Of a DNA stretch of 64,000 nt, positions 26,048 to 34,845 are shown piece after piece. A program made the position numbers and the translations under genes. The notes below the pieces were generated by a model. That model saw only the letters and a program-made list of their open reading frames with translations, had not been told where the DNA came from and searched no databases. This DNA comes from Chromatiales bacterium (lineage in GTDB: Bacteria > Pseudomonadota > Gammaproteobacteria > Thiohalomonadales > Thiohalomonadaceae): NCBI GenBank assembly GCA_003251535.1, contig QKFD01000109.1, forward strand, positions 1 to 64,000, written 5' to 3'. How positions within the stretch are numbered: the first letter of the stretch is position 1; every line of letters begins with the position of its first letter.

Positions 26048-26923
26048 CTACGCCGAGCCACGCAGCGGCAGCGCCCGACAGACGCCCCGCTCCGCCACCC
26101 CCCGCTGCCCAAACGGCGGCGACACGTAGCGCTCCTGGACGATCGCCTCCATCCAGCGGCGGACCCGATCCACATCGGGGTCCACCGCCGGGATGAAGGC
26201 CGCGGCCCGATAGACGGCGAGGGCAGCGGGCTCCCGCAACTCCATGAAGGCGCTGCGTAGCGCCTCTCGCAGGGGTGGGGCGAGCCCCGCCCGGAAGGTC
26301 CACATGTACTCCGGAATGGGGGGCGAGAGCGCCAAGATCCGCAGCGCCTCACCGGCGATCCGCCCCTCGCTACAGAGCCGATGGAAGATCGGCAGGGAGA
26401 TGGCACCGGCGGTGAAGCGTCGCGCCGCCACGGCCGCCGCCACCGCATCGTGGGCCCCCAAAAAGCGGCGGCTGTAGTCACGCTCCGCCACCAAGCCCGC
26501 CTCTAGCAGCATGAAACGGGGGACCCAAGAGCCGGAGGTGGAGGCCATGTCCCCCATGGCGATCTCACCGCCACACAGCTGCGGCAGGCTCTGCAATGGG
26601 CTATCGGCGGGGACGATGATGGCCGCCTGAAAGGTGGGGCCGGTAGTACCGCCATGGGAGGGGCGGGCAAACGGCTCCAGCGCGGTGGCGCGGCTTTGCA
26701 GGATATAGGTCACCGGCCCGAGGTAGGCGAGATCCAACTCGCCTTTGCGCAGCGCCTCGCCAGTGGCCACATAGTTGCTACCGATGACCAGCTCCACCGG
26801 CATCGCCAAACGCTGCGCCAAATAGTCGCGCAGCGGGGCGTTGAGGCGCTCGACCACCGGCCGGGACTCCCCCGGCAGGAGTCCACAGCGCAGAGGGGAC
26901 TGGGATTGCTTGATTCGTGCCAC
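26048..26923 (-). CDS. PhnD-family binding protein without a signal peptide
   Basis: A 291-residue protein with the PhnD fold: LRCGLLPGESRPVVERLNAPLRDYL, VELVIGSNYVATGEALRKGELDLAYLGP, then AIIVPADSPLQSL and a SWVPRFMLLEAG helix. The called start is GTG 26923; the frame reaches a stop 22 codons further upstream with no other start and no hydrophobic segment, so no signal peptide is possible without a frameshift. Either the protein is cytoplasmic or the 5' end is lost. No ABC ATPase or permease is adjacent. The ribosome site is weak. Confidence 0.78.
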   Translation of the reverse strand: MARIKQSQSPLRCGLLPGESRPVVERLNAPLRDYLAQRLAMPVELVIGSNYVATGEALRKGELDLAYLGPVTYILQSRATALEPFARPSHGGTTGPTFQAAIIVPADSPLQSLPQLCGGEIAMGDMASTSGSWVPRFMLLEAGLVAERDYSRRFLGAHDAVAAAVAARRFTAGAISLPIFHRLCSEGRIAGEALRILALSPPIPEYMWTFRAGLAPPLREALRSAFMELREPAALAVYRAAAFIPAVDPDVDRVRRWMEAIVQERYVSPPFGQRGVAERGVCRALPLRGSA

Positions 26924-27224
26924 GATGAAAACATCCCGCTTGGTCGATTGCTCTGGAAGGCAACCCCGCTGGGCCGGCCAACGGGGTCAAGGGTTGTAGA
27001 GCAAACCCCGTTCCACCCACCCGCCCTCCCCAACCGCCGTAGGCCCACCCCCTTATCCCCTTGGCCTGTCCCCGTCATCCCCGTCGCTAAGTCGTCCCGC
27101 CGGCGGACCAAAACGTCAAATCCGCGCCAACGCCGCACCTGGAGGAACAGCCGCCCAACCAGCGGCCACACCCCTGGCCGACATCAAGGAACGCCCCACC
27201 CCATTCGTACCGGACGGTCACCGC

Positions 27225-27252
27225 TTGGGCAGCAGAGGCGCCATGGTATATA
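27225..27252 (+). promoter_or_regulatory. possible sigma-70 promoter for the TonB receptor
   Basis: TTGGGC (27225-27230) and TATATA (27247-27252) are spaced by 16 bp and end about 40 bp before the GTG start of the receptor gene. The -35 is a partial match only. The rest of 26924-27293 contains no gene; I looked for a known riboswitch and saw none. Confidence 0.35.
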
Positions 27253-27293
27253 GGTTGCTGATAGGCGCTGTCCCCACTGTCTGAGGTGTTACC

Positions 27294-29408
27294 GTGAAGA
27301 TCCAGCGCCATTCCCCCTTTGCCTTCGCCCTGTTTCTCCTACCCGCCGTGGCCCTGGCCAGCGAAGGGGAGGAGAGCACCGACCTGGGATCGATCCAGGT
27401 CAACCAAGGCGAATCCCCCAGCGGCAGCGCGGCCGCCGGCTACCGCAGCGACAGCGTGCAGCTCGGCCCCTTAGGGAGCGGCAGCCCCCAGGAGATCCCC
27501 TTCACCATTGCCACCGTCCCCGGTGAGCTGATCCGCAATACCCAGGCAAATAACAGCGCCGAGGCGCTGCGCTATCTGCCCACCGTCTACGTCAGTACCG
27601 GCGCCAGCCAGATCACCCCCTACTTCACCCTGCGGGGGATCTCCGCCTCCACCTGGAGTTACAACATGGCGGTGGACCAGATGCGCAGCTTCGATATCTA
27701 TCAACCCCTGGAGGATAAGGAGGGGATAGAGGTACTCAGCGGCGCCGCCGGCTTCCTCTACGGCATCACCTCCCCCGCCGGCATGATCGACTACGTGAGC
27801 AAGGCGCCCAGCCCCACACCGCTACGGGAGTTGACCCTCGGCAGCTACGACCAGCAGCTCCACGCCCACCTCGACCTCGGGGGACCACTCAGCGAGACGG
27901 GTGAGCTGAGCTACCGACTCAATCTGGCCTACGCCGATGCGGGCGACACCGGCGTGGAGCAGCAGGGAGAGGAGCGCTATCTCCTCTCGGGCGCCCTGGC
28001 GTGGCAGATAGATGCTGCCCATCGGTTGCAGTGGGAGGCGAGCCGCTCCCACCGCCAACTGCGGTATGCCCAGTCGCTCTTCATGACCAATAGCAGCATC
28101 GGCATCCCGACGCCCCCCAGCACCGACCACAACTGGGGCGCCCCCTACAGCGGCGCCGACGACACCACCACCCGCCTAGGCGTGGCACTGACGAGCGAGT
28201 TGGCACCCCAGACCGCGCTGCGGGCCCGCTATCGCTATAGCGACATCGAGCGCAGCTATCTCCTCACCCGCCAGGTGTGGCAGAACAGCGACCTAGACTA
28301 CCGCTGGCGGATCGATGCCCAGGAGGCGTTCCACACCTACGTCCACCAGTACCAGCTCTTCCTCGACCACACCCTGGCCAGCGGCCCGCTGCTCCACCGC
28401 CTCACCGTTGGTGTCAGCGGCGACCGCTACGAGGCGGGCAACAACGGCTATCACGGCACCACCTACACCACCCTCTACCCTGGCAACCTCTACAGCAGCC
28501 CCAGCTATCCAGAGTGGAGCGCCCCCCCGGCCGGCACCGCCACCGCGCAACAGACCCAATACAGCACCCTGCTGTTGGCCGATCGCATCGAACTCGGCGA
28601 GCGCTGGTCGCTCCTGCTGGCGGGCACCCAGGCCCGGGTGGATGACACCAGCGTCGCCCTGCGCGACACCTCCCGCTCCGTGACCCACTACGCCGACGAC
28701 GCCTTCACCCCCGCCCTCTCCCTCAGCTTCACCCCTATCCCGGCCATCACCGGCTACCTCTCCTACGCCGAGGCGCTGCAACAGGGGTTCACCGCCGGCG
28801 CCACCGCCAGTAACGCCGGCGAGAGCTTCGCCCCCTTTGTCAGTCGGCAGCAGGAGCTGGGGATCAAGGCGAGCGTGGGCGACATGGCCCTCGCCCTCGC
28901 CTGGTTCCAGCTGACCCAGGCCAACCAGTATGTTGACCCACAGACGCTGCGGGCCTCCCAGGATGGCCGGGTCAGCTATCGCGGCTGGGAGCTATCCGCC
29001 AGCGGCCGGCTCACCCCGCGGCTCAGCATCACCGGCGGCGCCAGCCTGCTGTCGGCCCGCATCGATAGCGCCACCGCCAACATCGGCCGCACCCCACAAG
29101 GGGTAGCCGAGCGGAGCGCCCGCCTCTATGCGGAGTACGACCTACCGGCGGTGACCGGCCTCACCCTCACCGGCGGCCTCTCCTACACCGGCAAGGTGCC
29201 GTGGGATGCCGCCAACAGCCACTACGTCGATGCGGTGACGCTATTTGATGCCGGCCTGCGCTATCGCACCCGTGTAGGCCGCACCGACACCACTTGGCGA
29301 CTAGGGCTCGCCAATGTCACCGGAGAGGAGTACTGGACCACCCGCTCCGGCATCCTCTACCTTGGCGCCCCGCGCACCTTGACCCTCTCGGTCAGCGCGG
29401 CCTTCTGA
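27294..29408 (+). CDS. TonB-dependent outer-membrane receptor
   Basis: A 704-residue receptor: signal peptide (FALFLLPAVALA), a plug domain with a siderophore-receptor-like sequence (ITPYFTLRGISASTWSYNMAVDQM, LEDKEGIEVLSGAAGFLYG, SPAGMIDYVSKAP) and a 22-strand-type barrel ending in the C-terminal Phe (TLTLSVSAAF). It is predicted to import an iron chelate or another large ligand, energised by TonB. GTG 27294 has GAGG 7 nt upstream. It is followed after 1 bp by a periplasmic binding protein gene, so the two form a transport pair lacking its own ABC permease here; the substrate cannot be read from the sequence. Confidence 0.93.
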   Translation: MKIQRHSPFAFALFLLPAVALASEGEESTDLGSIQVNQGESPSGSAAAGYRSDSVQLGPLGSGSPQEIPFTIATVPGELIRNTQANNSAEALRYLPTVYVSTGASQITPYFTLRGISASTWSYNMAVDQMRSFDIYQPLEDKEGIEVLSGAAGFLYGITSPAGMIDYVSKAPSPTPLRELTLGSYDQQLHAHLDLGGPLSETGELSYRLNLAYADAGDTGVEQQGEERYLLSGALAWQIDAAHRLQWEASRSHRQLRYAQSLFMTNSSIGIPTPPSTDHNWGAPYSGADDTTTRLGVALTSELAPQTALRARYRYSDIERSYLLTRQVWQNSDLDYRWRIDAQEAFHTYVHQYQLFLDHTLASGPLLHRLTVGVSGDRYEAGNNGYHGTTYTTLYPGNLYSSPSYPEWSAPPAGTATAQQTQYSTLLLADRIELGERWSLLLAGTQARVDDTSVALRDTSRSVTHYADDAFTPALSLSFTPIPAITGYLSYAEALQQGFTAGATASNAGESFAPFVSRQQELGIKASVGDMALALAWFQLTQANQYVDPQTLRASQDGRVSYRGWELSASGRLTPRLSITGGASLLSARIDSATANIGRTPQGVAERSARLYAEYDLPAVTGLTLTGGLSYTGKVPWDAANSHYVDAVTLFDAGLRYRTRVGRTDTTWRLGLANVTGEEYWTTRSGILYLGAPRTLTLSVSAAF

Positions 29409-29409
29409 G

Positions 29410-30435
29410 ATGCAACGCCGCCACTTCGCGCTGCTGGCGCTCCAGCTCCTGCTCGGTCCTCCCCGCCCCCTACAGGCGGCCGCCCCAGCGCTACGCCTCG
29501 TCGATCAAGCGGGCGCACGGCTCCAGCTGGCCAGACCAGCAGAGCGGATCGCCACGCCGGGGATCTCACTAGCGGCGCTGATCCTCGCCCTGGGCGGCGA
29601 ACAGCGGCTCGGCGCGGTGGCGGCGGAGGTGCGCAACAACCCCTGGCTGCGCCACATCTTTCCAAGGCTGGCACACCTGCCCATCGCCTTTCGCCGCCCC
29701 CTCGGCCTCGACGCCGAGCAGCTCCTGCTCCACCGCCCCGACCTAGTAACCCTCTGGCTCGGCAGCGATCTCCTAGCACAACGCCTAAGGTCACTGGCCC
29801 TCCCGGTGCTCACCCTGGGCTACACCACCCCCGAGGGGCTGATGACGGCCGCCCGCCTCTTGGGCCAGGCCCTGGGGGTGGCGGCGCGGGCCGAGCGCTT
29901 CATCCACTACTACCGCAATAATCTGCAACGGGTCGCCACCGCCCTTGCCGGCCTAGCACCCAGCGAGCGGCCAAGGATCTACTACGCCTCCATCACCCCG
30001 CTCCACACGGAGGGTGCCGACTCCATGGTGGACGCCTGGATCCGCGCCGCCGGCGGCGTCAATCTCGCGGCCCAGCACGGCCTGCACGGTGACGGCAGCA
30101 TCGCCCTAGAGAGGCTGCTCGCCTGGGATCCAGAGATCATCATCACCCTCGGCGAGCGCCAACGGCAGGCCATCCTGACGGACCCCCGCTGGCGCCCCAT
30201 CAGCGCCGTGCGCACTCGTCGGGTCATCACCAACCCCAAGGGGATCAACGCCTGGTGTACCCGTGCGGCAGAGGCGGCACTCCAGGTGGTGTGGGCCGCC
30301 AAGACCTTCCACCCACAGCGTCTCCCTGAGATAGAGCTGCCAGAGGAGACGCGCACGTTCTATCGCCAGTTTTATGGCTACGCCCTCAGCGACGCGGAGG
30401 TGGTGCGGGTGTTAAGCGGACTGCCACCCGGCTGA
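29410..30435 (+). CDS. periplasmic metal-chelate binding protein (FecB/BtuF type)
   Basis: A 341-residue protein of the helical-backbone binding-protein class: LRLVDQAGARLQLARPAERI opening, LGLDAEQLLLHRPDLVTLW, an oxyanion/chelate-binding lobe and WDPEIIITLGER near residue 240. The N-terminus MQRRHFALLALQLLL carries a twin-arginine pattern before a hydrophobic stretch, so Tat export is possible. It starts 1 bp after the TonB receptor stop, implying translational coupling. It would deliver substrate from the outer-membrane receptor to an FecCD-type permease; the only such permease in the window is at the far right edge. Confidence 0.9.
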   Translation: MQRRHFALLALQLLLGPPRPLQAAAPALRLVDQAGARLQLARPAERIATPGISLAALILALGGEQRLGAVAAEVRNNPWLRHIFPRLAHLPIAFRRPLGLDAEQLLLHRPDLVTLWLGSDLLAQRLRSLALPVLTLGYTTPEGLMTAARLLGQALGVAARAERFIHYYRNNLQRVATALAGLAPSERPRIYYASITPLHTEGADSMVDAWIRAAGGVNLAAQHGLHGDGSIALERLLAWDPEIIITLGERQRQAILTDPRWRPISAVRTRRVITNPKGINAWCTRAAEAALQVVWAAKTFHPQRLPEIELPEETRTFYRQFYGYALSDAEVVRVLSGLPPG

Positions 30436-30503
30436 GCGGTACAACAAGGGGCCACGGCCACCACGCAAGGCGAGCGCGGGGTGACTCAAACATCCCGCGT
30501 GTT

Positions 30504-30629
30504 TAGGGGCCGTTGCGTGAGGCCCCGGCGCCGGGCCTGGCCCCCCTGCATATGACCCTGTCAAAAGTGACAACTTTTGCCCCCCGGCCCACTAGCGTAC
30601 CCTGCGGACGCCCCAAACCTGGGGGCGTC
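30504..30629. other. intergenic structured region: hairpins and a small palindrome
   Basis: Three dyads lie in the 276-bp gap between the binding protein and the next gene. GGGGCC/GGCCCC falls around 30505-30525. CAAAAGT/ACTTTTG falls at 30562-30568 and 30573-30579 with a 4-nt spacer. GACGCCCC/GGGGCGTC falls at 30607-30614 and 30622-30629. None is followed by a T-run. The first may end the receptor transcript; the second looks operator-like. Function unknown. Confidence 0.35.
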
Positions 30630-30711
30630 ATGCGGTTTGTGGCGCCCCCTTAGTAACCCCCGGAAGAGAGATCAGCGGCCATCAATCCTTCCCCAGCTCG
30701 GTGGTGAGCCC

Positions 30712-31179
30712 ATGCCCCACATTGTGGTGCTGCTCTGTGCCCTCAGCCTCCTGCTGCCCGCGCAACCTGTGCGGGCAGACGGGGAGAGATCCGCGCCACC
30801 CAAGGCATTCCGTGTCGTTGAACTCCAGTGGTTAGGCAAACAGGGAGCCCATCTCCAACTGCGCCTACTGCTCCAGCTACAACGCCCCACACCGGCGCCC
30901 CCCAGCCGGCTCCGCTTTCACCTGGAGGTGGCCGGGCGCCTATGGGCCGATGAGGCGATCACGCTGGAAGCGGCGCAGTGGCGGGTGGGGGCCGGGGGCG
31001 AACTCTGGCTCATGCCCACCTTTACCTTCACCCCCGCCCAGGCAGGTGGCGATCCGGTCACCACCTTGGCGCGTGACCACGGCCCCTTCCGCTTCACGGG
31101 AGAGCTATGTCTGGCCGGTGAACGGGGTGGCTGCTACCCCCTGCACGACGCCGGTGAGCGGCTCCACATCCTCAAGTGA
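30712..31179 (+). CDS. small exported protein of unknown function
   Basis: A 155-residue protein with a signal peptide (IVVLLCALSLLLPAQPVRA, cleavage after VRA) followed by a short beta-rich domain (FRVVELQWLGKQGAHLQLRL, FHLEVAGRLW, FTFTPAQAGGD). It has two Cys near the C-terminus (LCLAGERGGCYPL). No membrane helix beyond the leader, so periplasmic. ATG 30712 was chosen because the leader starts there. It precedes the palindrome cluster and the YjfI operon, but its own link to that operon is unclear. I do not recognise the family. Confidence 0.6.
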   Translation: MPHIVVLLCALSLLLPAQPVRADGERSAPPKAFRVVELQWLGKQGAHLQLRLLLQLQRPTPAPPSRLRFHLEVAGRLWADEAITLEAAQWRVGAGGELWLMPTFTFTPAQAGGDPVTTLARDHGPFRFTGELCLAGERGGCYPLHDAGERLHILK

Positions 31180-31203
31180 AGAGCAGAGGTGACACATCGT
31201 GCT

Positions 31204-31266
31204 GATAGGGTATCGCCTATCCGTCACACAATTACTAGTAATGATGTTGCTTGATTACTAGTAATC
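31204..31266. promoter_or_regulatory. three evenly spaced palindromes upstream of the YjfI/PspA operon
   Basis: GATAGG-N6-CCTATC (31204-31221), ATTACTAGTAAT (31231-31242) and GATTACTAGTAATC (31253-31266) are dyads centred 24 and 23 bp apart, about 45-100 bp upstream of the first gene. The last two share a perfect 12-bp palindrome. The layout fits an operator array for a dimeric regulator. The regulator is unknown; no PspF-type sigma-54 promoter was seen here. Confidence 0.6.
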
Positions 31267-31311
31267 GGATACCGTGAGCGCCAACGCTGAGAGCCGAGAG
31301 CCTGCAAAGCC

Positions 31312-31935
31312 ATGTCCGAAAGCAAATCAGCCAAGTTGCAAAGGGCCTTTCGGGAGCGGATGAGGCAACAGGGTTTGGTCTCGAAGCTGGTGTACATCCG
31401 CCCGGAACACGCCGGCCTGCTGACCCGAGTTGAGCGGGCCCTGCGACAACCGAAGGCGATGGTCTGGGTTGCCAACCACACAGGAGAAACGCGCAGCATG
31501 AGCCATACCCCCCACTGGACAACCAGCTCACTATTTGAGGCGCTGAAACAGGTGGAGCTGGTCACGCAGGGCCAAGCGACCGTCGAGCTGATCGAAGGCC
31601 TGGAGCCGGCGATCAACCTCACCATGCACGACTACGGCGATCTCCCCATTCAGATCACCGCCTCCGGCGAGCAGCTCTTCTGTGCCACCACCATGTGGGA
31701 GGCGAGCAAGGTCAAAGATCCCGTGGCCTTCAATGAGCTGCTGCTACTGGTCAACCCCGTCAACCCGCTCTCCAACTTCGGCCTCAGCCAGCTCCCCGAT
31801 GGCCAGCGGGTCTACATCGTCTTTGGTGAGTTGAGTGCCGCCTCGGATCTCGGCTGTGTCATCGAAGAGTTTGAGACCTTGGCCCGCAACGCCATCGAAG
31901 CCGCCGAAGGCTTCGCCGACCAACTGATCGCCTAA
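31312..31935 (+). CDS. yjfI: YjfI-like DUF2170 protein
   Basis: A 207-residue cytoplasmic protein. The N-terminal 40 residues are basic and resemble a small helical, possibly DNA- or membrane-binding head (LQRAFRERMRQQGLVSKLVYIRPEH). The rest matches the DUF2170 layout (LPIQITASGEQLFCATTMWEASKVKDPVAFNELLL, GLSQLPDGQRVYIVFGELS). In E. coli this is the first gene of the yjfI-yjfJ-yjfK-yjfL-yjfM-yjfC locus, and the same order follows here. Function unknown; the link to PspA-type membrane stress is from gene context. Confidence 0.85.
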   Translation: MSESKSAKLQRAFRERMRQQGLVSKLVYIRPEHAGLLTRVERALRQPKAMVWVANHTGETRSMSHTPHWTTSSLFEALKQVELVTQGQATVELIEGLEPAINLTMHDYGDLPIQITASGEQLFCATTMWEASKVKDPVAFNELLLLVNPVNPLSNFGLSQLPDGQRVYIVFGELSAASDLGCVIEEFETLARNAIEAAEGFADQLIA

Positions 31936-31954
31936 CTCTCTGCGAGGAACCACG

Positions 31955-32653
31955 ATGGGTATCCTATCCAAGCTCTTCACCGCCGTCCGCGGTGGTGCCA
32001 CCGAGGTCGGCCAGGCCATTGTCGATAGCCAGGCGCTGCGCATCCTGGATCAAGAGATCCGCGACTCTAGTGCGGCACTGAGTTCAACGCGGGAGGAGTT
32101 GGCCAAGGTGATGGCGCAGCGCAAGCTGGCGGCCGACAAGCTAAAGCCGCTGCTCGCTAAACAGGAGGAGTATGAAGGCTACGCCGAGCAGGCCCTGGCC
32201 AAGGGCGATGAGGCGCTGGCCCTGGAGGTGGCCACCAAGATCGCCGAGATCGAGAACGAGATGGTGGAGCACCAGATGCAGGTGGACAACTACGACAGCA
32301 GCATCGCCACCATGCGCAAGAGCATCCAAGAGGGTGAGAAGACCGTCGCCCGGCTCCGCGTACAGGTGGATCAGGTCAAGGCCACTGCCAGCGTACAGCG
32401 CGCCCAGGCGGTGATTGCCGAGCGCCACAGTGGCGCCAACCGCACCATCAGCAGCGCAGTTGACTCCCTGGAGCGGATCAAACAGCGGCAGGCCGAGACG
32501 GCGGCGCGCTTTGAAGCGGCGCAAGAGCTGGCACAGGACGGACAGGATATCGACCTGAAGGCCCGGCTGCGGCAGGCGGGCATCGTAGCGGAAGGCAATC
32601 AGGCCAACGACGTGCTGGCACGTATTAGAAAAAAGAGCGGCGGCGGGGCGTAA
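31955..32653 (+). CDS. yjfJ: PspA/IM30-family membrane stress protein (YjfJ)
   Basis: A 232-residue, almost wholly helical coiled-coil protein of the PspA/Vipp1 (IM30) family. The N-terminal amphipathic segment MGILSKLFTAVRGGATE would bind membranes; long helices with heptad character (LAKVMAQRKLAADKLKPLLAKQEE, EIENEMVEHQMQVD) build the ESCRT-III-like fold. It probably assembles on stressed inner membrane. GAGGA lies close upstream of the ATG. It follows yjfI by 19 bp and precedes the channel gene; it is YjfJ by position rather than classical PspA with a pspF operon. Confidence 0.92.
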   Translation: MGILSKLFTAVRGGATEVGQAIVDSQALRILDQEIRDSSAALSSTREELAKVMAQRKLAADKLKPLLAKQEEYEGYAEQALAKGDEALALEVATKIAEIENEMVEHQMQVDNYDSSIATMRKSIQEGEKTVARLRVQVDQVKATASVQRAQAVIAERHSGANRTISSAVDSLERIKQRQAETAARFEAAQELAQDGQDIDLKARLRQAGIVAEGNQANDVLARIRKKSGGGA

Positions 32654-32686
32654 CCACTCGCTGGGCCATGGGGGGAGTTTTCGAGG

Positions 32687-33712
32687 ATGCCGATTTTACT
32701 GCGGGCCCTCGCCGTGCTGCGGGGCCACATTGCACGGGTGGGCTGGGTCCTCCTGCTACTGATCACCAGCCTCCATCTACTGCTCTCCTGGGGGCTGATG
32801 TGGCTGGCGGGCGAGCAGGAGCTGGTGACCCCCGAGGTGTGGCCCTACTTCTACTTTGTCACTGCCACCACCATCGGCTATGGCGACTACTCCCCCCACA
32901 CCTTGCTGGGGCGCTGGGTGGGGATCCTCTTCCTCATCCCCGGCAGCATCGGGCTGTTTGCCGCCCTTATCGGCAAAATGACCTCGCTCTTCATCGAATT
33001 CTGGAGGAAAGGAATGCAGGGCAAACGGGACTACTCGGGGCTCAGTAGCCATACCGTCATCGTTGGTTGGCACGGCGAGACCACCGAACGCATGGTGCAA
33101 CTACTGATGGAGGATCGCATCACGCGCACCGATGACATCGTGCTGTGCGTGACCGACGACATCGAAAACCCCCTGCCCGACAAGGTGCTGTTCGTCCGCG
33201 GTGAATCCTTCGCCCAACCTTCGCTATTGAAGCGGGCTGGGGTTGCCAGCGCCGAACGGATCCTGGTTTTCGGCAGCTCCGACGAGCAGACCCTGGCCAC
33301 CGCCTTCGCCATCCTCTCCCACCAGCCTGTGGGCCACATGGTGGTCCACTTCCATGCCGAGGAGTCGGCCCAGCTCCTGCGCAGCCACTACCCCCGCGTC
33401 GAGTGTACCCGCAACCTGGCGGTGGATGTGTTGGTACGCGCCGCGCAGGACCCTGGGATCTCGCGGATGACCGAAGAGATGCTCTCCATCTCCACCGGTC
33501 CCACGGAGTACAGCCTACGTCTGCCGCAAGGGCGGAGCACGGCCCCATTTGGCGAACTACTGGTGCAGTTCAAAGAGCGCCACAACGCCATCTTGCTGGG
33601 GTTTGCCCGCGCGGGAGAGGGCGAGACCATCAAGCTAAACCCGCGCTGGGAGGAGAGCATCCACGGCGGCGATACCCTCTACTACATGGCCGACGCCCGC
33701 ATTGAGCTGTAG
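32687..33712 (+). CDS. potassium-channel-like protein with RCK/TrkA-N domain
   Basis: A 341-residue membrane protein. Two N-terminal helices flank a pore loop with the selectivity-filter motif TIGYGDYSPHT. The C-terminal part is a Rossmann-type TrkA-N/RCK domain (TVIVGWHGETTERMVQLLM, ADPGIS-like turns) that would gate the pore by nucleotide or ion binding. It is inserted between yjfJ and yjfK; the E. coli locus lacks it. The role is likely ion flux control during membrane stress, by inference from context. Confidence 0.9.
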   Translation: MPILLRALAVLRGHIARVGWVLLLLITSLHLLLSWGLMWLAGEQELVTPEVWPYFYFVTATTIGYGDYSPHTLLGRWVGILFLIPGSIGLFAALIGKMTSLFIEFWRKGMQGKRDYSGLSSHTVIVGWHGETTERMVQLLMEDRITRTDDIVLCVTDDIENPLPDKVLFVRGESFAQPSLLKRAGVASAERILVFGSSDEQTLATAFAILSHQPVGHMVVHFHAEESAQLLRSHYPRVECTRNLAVDVLVRAAQDPGISRMTEEMLSISTGPTEYSLRLPQGRSTAPFGELLVQFKERHNAILLGFARAGEGETIKLNPRWEESIHGGDTLYYMADARIEL

Positions 33713-33748
33713 GCCGCCCCGTTGTCTCGATAGCAGGAGCCCCATGTC

Positions 33749-34405
33749 ATGTTCGACTTTCTCAAAAAGGCGCTGCGTGCGGCGCAAAACGAGCAGCAAC
33801 CCGTTGGCCCCCAGTCCGCGCTGGAGGAGTTGGGGTTGCGCCTGGATGGGTTTGCCGAACTGGATCCACTACCGTTTCGTCTGCGCGGCGAGGGACTACT
33901 CTTCGCACCGCCCACCGATGCGCAGAAGATCGAGGCATATGGCCTGGTCGATCTAGGGGCCGATACCCAGCTCCACCGCTACTACTTCACCGATGACGCC
34001 TGGCTCCAGGTGAAGACGACAGATGAGCGGATCGACGAACTCAAATATTGGGTCTTCCACCGCACGCGCCACCCGGCCCAACAGGAGGCGTTTGAGCGCT
34101 GGCTGCAACCTGGCAGCGAACTCGGGCTCCCCACCTTGGAGTATGAAGGCAAGCAGTTCACCCGTGTCTGGGGCGATGGGCCAGAGTGGTCACCCCCGAT
34201 CCGCTTCAGCGAGGCAGTGGCCAGCGAGCGCGCCGGAGAGATCAAATACCGCACCACACACCACACCATGCTATTTGAGCGGGAGGTCCCACAGGCCGAT
34301 CGCATGGAGTATCTGCTGATCTCAGCCGAGCTGACCGAGGGGGAGTTCTGCGTTGTCTTTAGTGTGGGTGTCGACATTACCACCGCCGATCTCAAAATTG
34401 CCTAG
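33749..34405 (+). CDS. yjfK: YjfK-like DUF2491 protein
   Basis: A 218-residue soluble protein matching the DUF2491/YjfK layout: an N-terminal MFDFLKKALRAAQ segment, YYFTDDAWLQVKTTDERIDELKYW, FTRVWGDG and a C-terminal VDITTADLKIA. Rich in Trp and aromatic residues, no signal peptide. Function unknown. AGGAG lies 9 nt before the ATG; it follows the channel gene by 36 bp and precedes the DUF350 gene by 15 bp, in the order of the E. coli yjf locus. Confidence 0.88.
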   Translation: MFDFLKKALRAAQNEQQPVGPQSALEELGLRLDGFAELDPLPFRLRGEGLLFAPPTDAQKIEAYGLVDLGADTQLHRYYFTDDAWLQVKTTDERIDELKYWVFHRTRHPAQQEAFERWLQPGSELGLPTLEYEGKQFTRVWGDGPEWSPPIRFSEAVASERAGEIKYRTTHHTMLFEREVPQADRMEYLLISAELTEGEFCVVFSVGVDITTADLKIA

Positions 34406-34420
34406 AGGAGTTGAAACAAG

Positions 34421-34831
34421 ATGAATGAAGCCGCCACCTATCTGGTCGGTCTCCCCGCTTTTCTGGCCTATTTCGGCGTAGGAGTCGCGCTGCTGGCGCT
34501 CTTCGCGTTTATCTATATCCTCGTCACCCCCCACGATGAGTGGCAGCTCATCAAGAGTAACCAACCCTCTGCCGCCATCGCCTTCAGTGGCAGCCTGCTC
34601 GGCTTCGTCCTACCGCTCTATAGCGCCATCTCACACTCGGTGGATCTCATCGACTGCGCGATGTGGGGTGGGATAGCCCTGCTGATCCAGGTCCTCACCT
34701 TCCTCTTCATCCGGCTCATCCTGCGCGACGTCTCCACCCGCATCAGCAATGGTGAGTTGGCCTCCGCCATCCTGGTGGCGGCACTCTCGGTGGCCGTGGG
34801 CGTGATCAACGCCGCCAGCATGACCTACTGA
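34421..34831 (+). CDS. yjfL: YjfL-like DUF350 inner-membrane protein
   Basis: A 136-residue protein with four transmembrane helices (LPAFLAYFGVGVALLALFAFIYI; AIAFSGSLLGFVLPLYSAI; MWGGIALLIQVLTFLFI; ASAILVAALSVAVGVINAAS), the DUF350 pattern of two duplicated helix pairs. The conserved polar motif around YSAISHSVDLIDC follows the second helix. Function unknown; DUF350 genes commonly neighbour PspA and ATP-grasp genes. Strong ribosome site (AGAGGAG). It is encoded 15 bp after yjfK. Confidence 0.9.
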   Translation: MNEAATYLVGLPAFLAYFGVGVALLALFAFIYILVTPHDEWQLIKSNQPSAAIAFSGSLLGFVLPLYSAISHSVDLIDCAMWGGIALLIQVLTFLFIRLILRDVSTRISNGELASAILVAALSVAVGVINAASMTY

Positions 34832-34845
34832 GCGGAGGGCCCGCG

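Noticed and set aside
27243-27270. ModE-type operator around GGTATATAGG before the TonB receptor
   Set aside because: Only one half of the expected inverted TATATA pair is present; the other half does not match.
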